Shown here one piece after another: positions 62,489 to 64,000 of a DNA stretch of 64,000 nt. The notes under the pieces were generated by a model. It was not told the DNA's origin and searched no databases. It saw only the letters and a program-made list of their open reading frames with translations. Source of the DNA: Thiobacter sp. AK1 (lineage in GTDB: Bacteria > Pseudomonadota > Gammaproteobacteria > Burkholderiales > Thiobacteraceae). The stretch spans positions 62,001-126,000 of the forward strand of contig NZ_JBAJEX010000001.1 in assembly GCF_039822265.1 (NCBI RefSeq). Direction: 5' to 3'. Each line of letters opens with the position of its first letter. The stretch's first letter is position 1. The translations under genes were made by a program, and so were the position numbers.

Positions 62489-63013
62489 TCACAGCTCTCC
62501 ATTTGCGCCGGCGCGCATGATGCTCTCCAGCATGTCGCGCACCTCGATGGCCTTGGCCTTGAGTTCCGGCTTGAGGTTGGCGGCATTGATGAGCATGTTG
62601 AGATCCATCATCACCAGCCAGCCCTGCCCCTTCTCATCTTCCACCAGGGCAATGCGGCAGGGCAAATAGGCCGCGAAGTCGAGACTGTAGTCCAGCATCT
62701 GGCGCGCGGTCATGGCATCGCAAAACTGGAAGATGGTGGCCTGGCGGGAAGGCTTGCCGGTGATCGCTTCCACCTGCTTGGACAGGGGCAGCTCGGCCAC
62801 CAGCTTCATGTTGAGCGCGTTGGCACGTAGCTTGAGGGATTGTTCCGCATCCTCCAGCGAGACGCCCTTGGCCAGCGGCATCTTGATCACCGTTTCCGCG
62901 ATCGACATCAAACGCGGCGCGCCGGTTTGCGCCTTGCGGGTGCCCTGGGCGGCATGTGCCCCTGAAAATACCAACAAACCAGTGAGAACGATCAGGACAG
63001 ACAATACACGCAT
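62489..63013 (-). CDS. Secreted DUF302-domain protein
   Basis: 174 residues from the ATG at 63013 with GGAGG upstream. An N-terminal signal peptide (MRVLSVLIVLTGLLVFSGAHA) is followed by a DUF302 domain with MPLAKGVSLEDAEQSLKLRANALNMKLVAELPLSKQVEA, FQFCDAMTARQMLDYSLDFAAYLPCRIALVEDEKGQGWLVMMDLNMLI. DUF302 proteins are small periplasmic proteins common in sulfur and iron oxidisers; the function is unknown. The two Cys residues of the domain could be linked. It is convergent to prmB. Confidence 0.88.
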   Translation of the reverse strand: MRVLSVLIVLTGLLVFSGAHAAQGTRKAQTGAPRLMSIAETVIKMPLAKGVSLEDAEQSLKLRANALNMKLVAELPLSKQVEAITGKPSRQATIFQFCDAMTARQMLDYSLDFAAYLPCRIALVEDEKGQGWLVMMDLNMLINAANLKPELKAKAIEVRDMLESIMRAGANGEL

Positions 63014-63349
63014 GAGACCTCCACAAGACCCACGACAGAAACGGGGCACACGTTGCGCCCTTGCGCCAGCATAGCGCATATTTCGGCCTCAGACGCAAAG
63101 CCCCTGTGGGACGGGCTTGAGCCGCAATCAGCATCGCTTCACCACAGGCGGTCCACTCGCTGGGCGTCTCGTCATCTCCGCGCAAGCGGCAATCCCGGCT
63201 TACGCGGCATCAGCCACCGGCGTTGCTAGCTTCCGGCTTGCTTCGCTCGACCGGCACGACGGTCAATGTGCCAGTCGGCGAATCAGCGTTGTGGCCCTTC
63301 GCATCGATTCCCGGTTGCGCGAAGATGACGCCAAGGCGCCGCCGCAGAC
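63014..63349. other. 336-bp gene-free stretch with one REP-like unit
   Basis: A repeat-like unit CGTCATCTCCGCGCAAGCGG followed by CAATCCC lies at 63170-63197. The rest has no supported gene. A perfect short inverted repeat (CCGGCTTGCTTCGCTCGACCGG region near 63232-63254) may end the transcript from rluB. Confidence 0.5.
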
Positions 63350-64000
63350 TTACCTGCTTTCCGGTAGCCGTGGACGCGGTCGTGCGGGCCGTGATGTGGC
63401 TCCCAGGCCCACTTCCTGGAGCAGGGCCGCCACCTCGTCGCGCGAAAGCTCCAGGAATTTGCCGCGCTTGAGGCGAGGCGGCAGGCGCAGGCTGCCATAG
63501 CGCACACGGATCAGACGGGAAACCATGAGGCCAACGGCCTCGAACATGCGGCGCACCTCCCGGTTGCGTCCTTCCCGGATCACCACGTGGTACCAGTGGT
63601 TGGCCCCTTCGCCGCCACCGTCTTCGATGCTTTCGAAACGAGCCGGCGTGCCATCGATGTCCACGCCTTCCCGCAACTGCTGGGTCTGCTCGGGCGTGAG
63701 CCTGCCCATCACGCGCACGGCGTATTCCCGTTCCACCTCGTAGCGCGGATGCATCAGCCGGTTGGCGAGCTCCCCGGAGGTGGTAAACAATAGGAGCCCG
63801 CTGCTGTTGAGATCCAGCCGCCCCACGGCCAGCCACTTGGCCGTGCGCAAAGGTGGCAAGTGGCGGAAAACGCTGGGGCGGCCCTGGGGATCGGAGCGGC
63901 TGACGATCTCGCCCTCCGGCTTGTTGTACAGCAGCACGCGCGGCATGCGCTTGGCCGCTAGATGCAAGCGCACCGGCTTGCCATCCACGAAGATGTGGTC
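63350..64000 (-). CDS. rluB: RsuA/RluB-family pseudouridine synthase, N-terminus beyond right edge
   Basis: Makes pseudouridine in 23S rRNA. The frame is open to the end of the window (reads DHIFVDGKPVRLHL at the edge, the end of the S4 RNA-binding domain). The catalytic domain has LLYNKPEGEIVSRSDPQGRPSVFRHLP, WLAVGRLDLNSSGLLLFTTSGELANRLMHP (catalytic Asp in GRLDLNSSGL), EREYAVRVMG and VVIREGRNREVRRMFEAVGLMVSRLIRVRYG. The C-terminus is short and basic (RPARPRPRLPESR), so the RluB assignment over RsuA or RluF is by the REGRNREVRRM motif and typical genome context. Confidence 0.9.
   Translation of the reverse strand, partial: DHIFVDGKPVRLHLAAKRMPRVLLYNKPEGEIVSRSDPQGRPSVFRHLPPLRTAKWLAVGRLDLNSSGLLLFTTSGELANRLMHPRYEVEREYAVRVMGRLTPEQTQQLREGVDIDGTPARFESIEDGGGEGANHWYHVVIREGRNREVRRMFEAVGLMVSRLIRVRYGSLRLPPRLKRGKFLELSRDEVAALLQEVGLGATSRPARPRPRLPESR

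Overview
The window looks like a chromosomal segment of a GC-rich, polarly flagellated betaproteobacterium. The evidence is the uninterrupted rpsB-tsf-pyrH-frr-uppS-cdsA-dxr-rseP-bamA-skp-lpxD-fabZ-lpxA-lpxB-rnhB array, map-glnD divergent from it, smc-zipA-ligA, dapC-dapD-arsC-like-dapE-prmB, and a flagellin-cap-chaperone cluster with a DUF2802 gene. The genus cannot be named from the sequence. No rRNA, tRNA, CRISPR array, transposase or phage gene was seen.

Layout. 1-8.4 kb: the N-terminal three quarters of PEP synthase (ppsA, running off the left edge), divergent from its regulatory kinase ppsR; a TrmH-family RNA methyltransferase coupled to a membrane-anchored pentapeptide-repeat protein; a SenB-like (selenosugar synthase family) glycosyltransferase; a membrane-anchored methyltransferase; motA-motB. 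8.4-22.4 kb: the envelope-biogenesis and translation array on the minus strand, with a strong-looking promoter before rpsB and a hairpin after it. 22.6-26.1 kb: map and glnD on the plus strand.

26.1-38.6 kb (all minus strand): the flagellar/glycosylation region. In transcription order it holds a UDP-glucuronate decarboxylase, a 1876-residue protein joining a radical SAM domain to four GT2-type modules and a GT4-like module, flagellin fliC behind a near-consensus sigma-28 promoter, flaG, fliD, fliS, fliT, a 60-residue unknown, a DUF2802 protein, fliK and an FlhB-C-terminal-like protein. The two sugar genes are compositionally different from their surroundings. The most economical reading is an acquired flagellin (or surface polymer) glycosylation module that could use a pentose made from UDP-glucuronate; galU, supplying UDP-glucose, lies 5 kb away. 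The multi-domain protein is the best candidate here for an undescribed system.

39.5-50.6 kb (minus): gmhB, def, a methylthioinosine/methylthioadenosine phosphorylase, hpt, a DsrE-like protein, galU, ligA, zipA, smc. 50.7-54.0 kb (plus): queF, an FGGY kinase of the D-ribulose-kinase type, an atypical PilZ protein, a hicBA toxin-antitoxin pair, and a second, frameshifted PilZ copy; the two PilZ copies carry a nearly identical 294-bp direct repeat 1007 bp apart that brackets hicBA. 54.1-57.7 kb: a TonB-dependent receptor with a candidate operator, convergent to a VOC protein and a DMT transporter. 57.8-62.5 kb (plus): lysine/diaminopimelate genes dapC, dapD, an ArsC/Spx-like gene, dapE, then prmB. 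The end holds a DUF302 protein and a truncated rluB-type pseudouridine synthase.

Gaps between transcription units hold two short repeat families: a palindromic element of about 72 bp (4370 and, as a half copy, 58961) and GTCATTCCCGC..GCGGGAAT-type hairpin repeats (4.5, 4.6, 39.0, 39.3, 42.3, 59.1, 63.2 kb).
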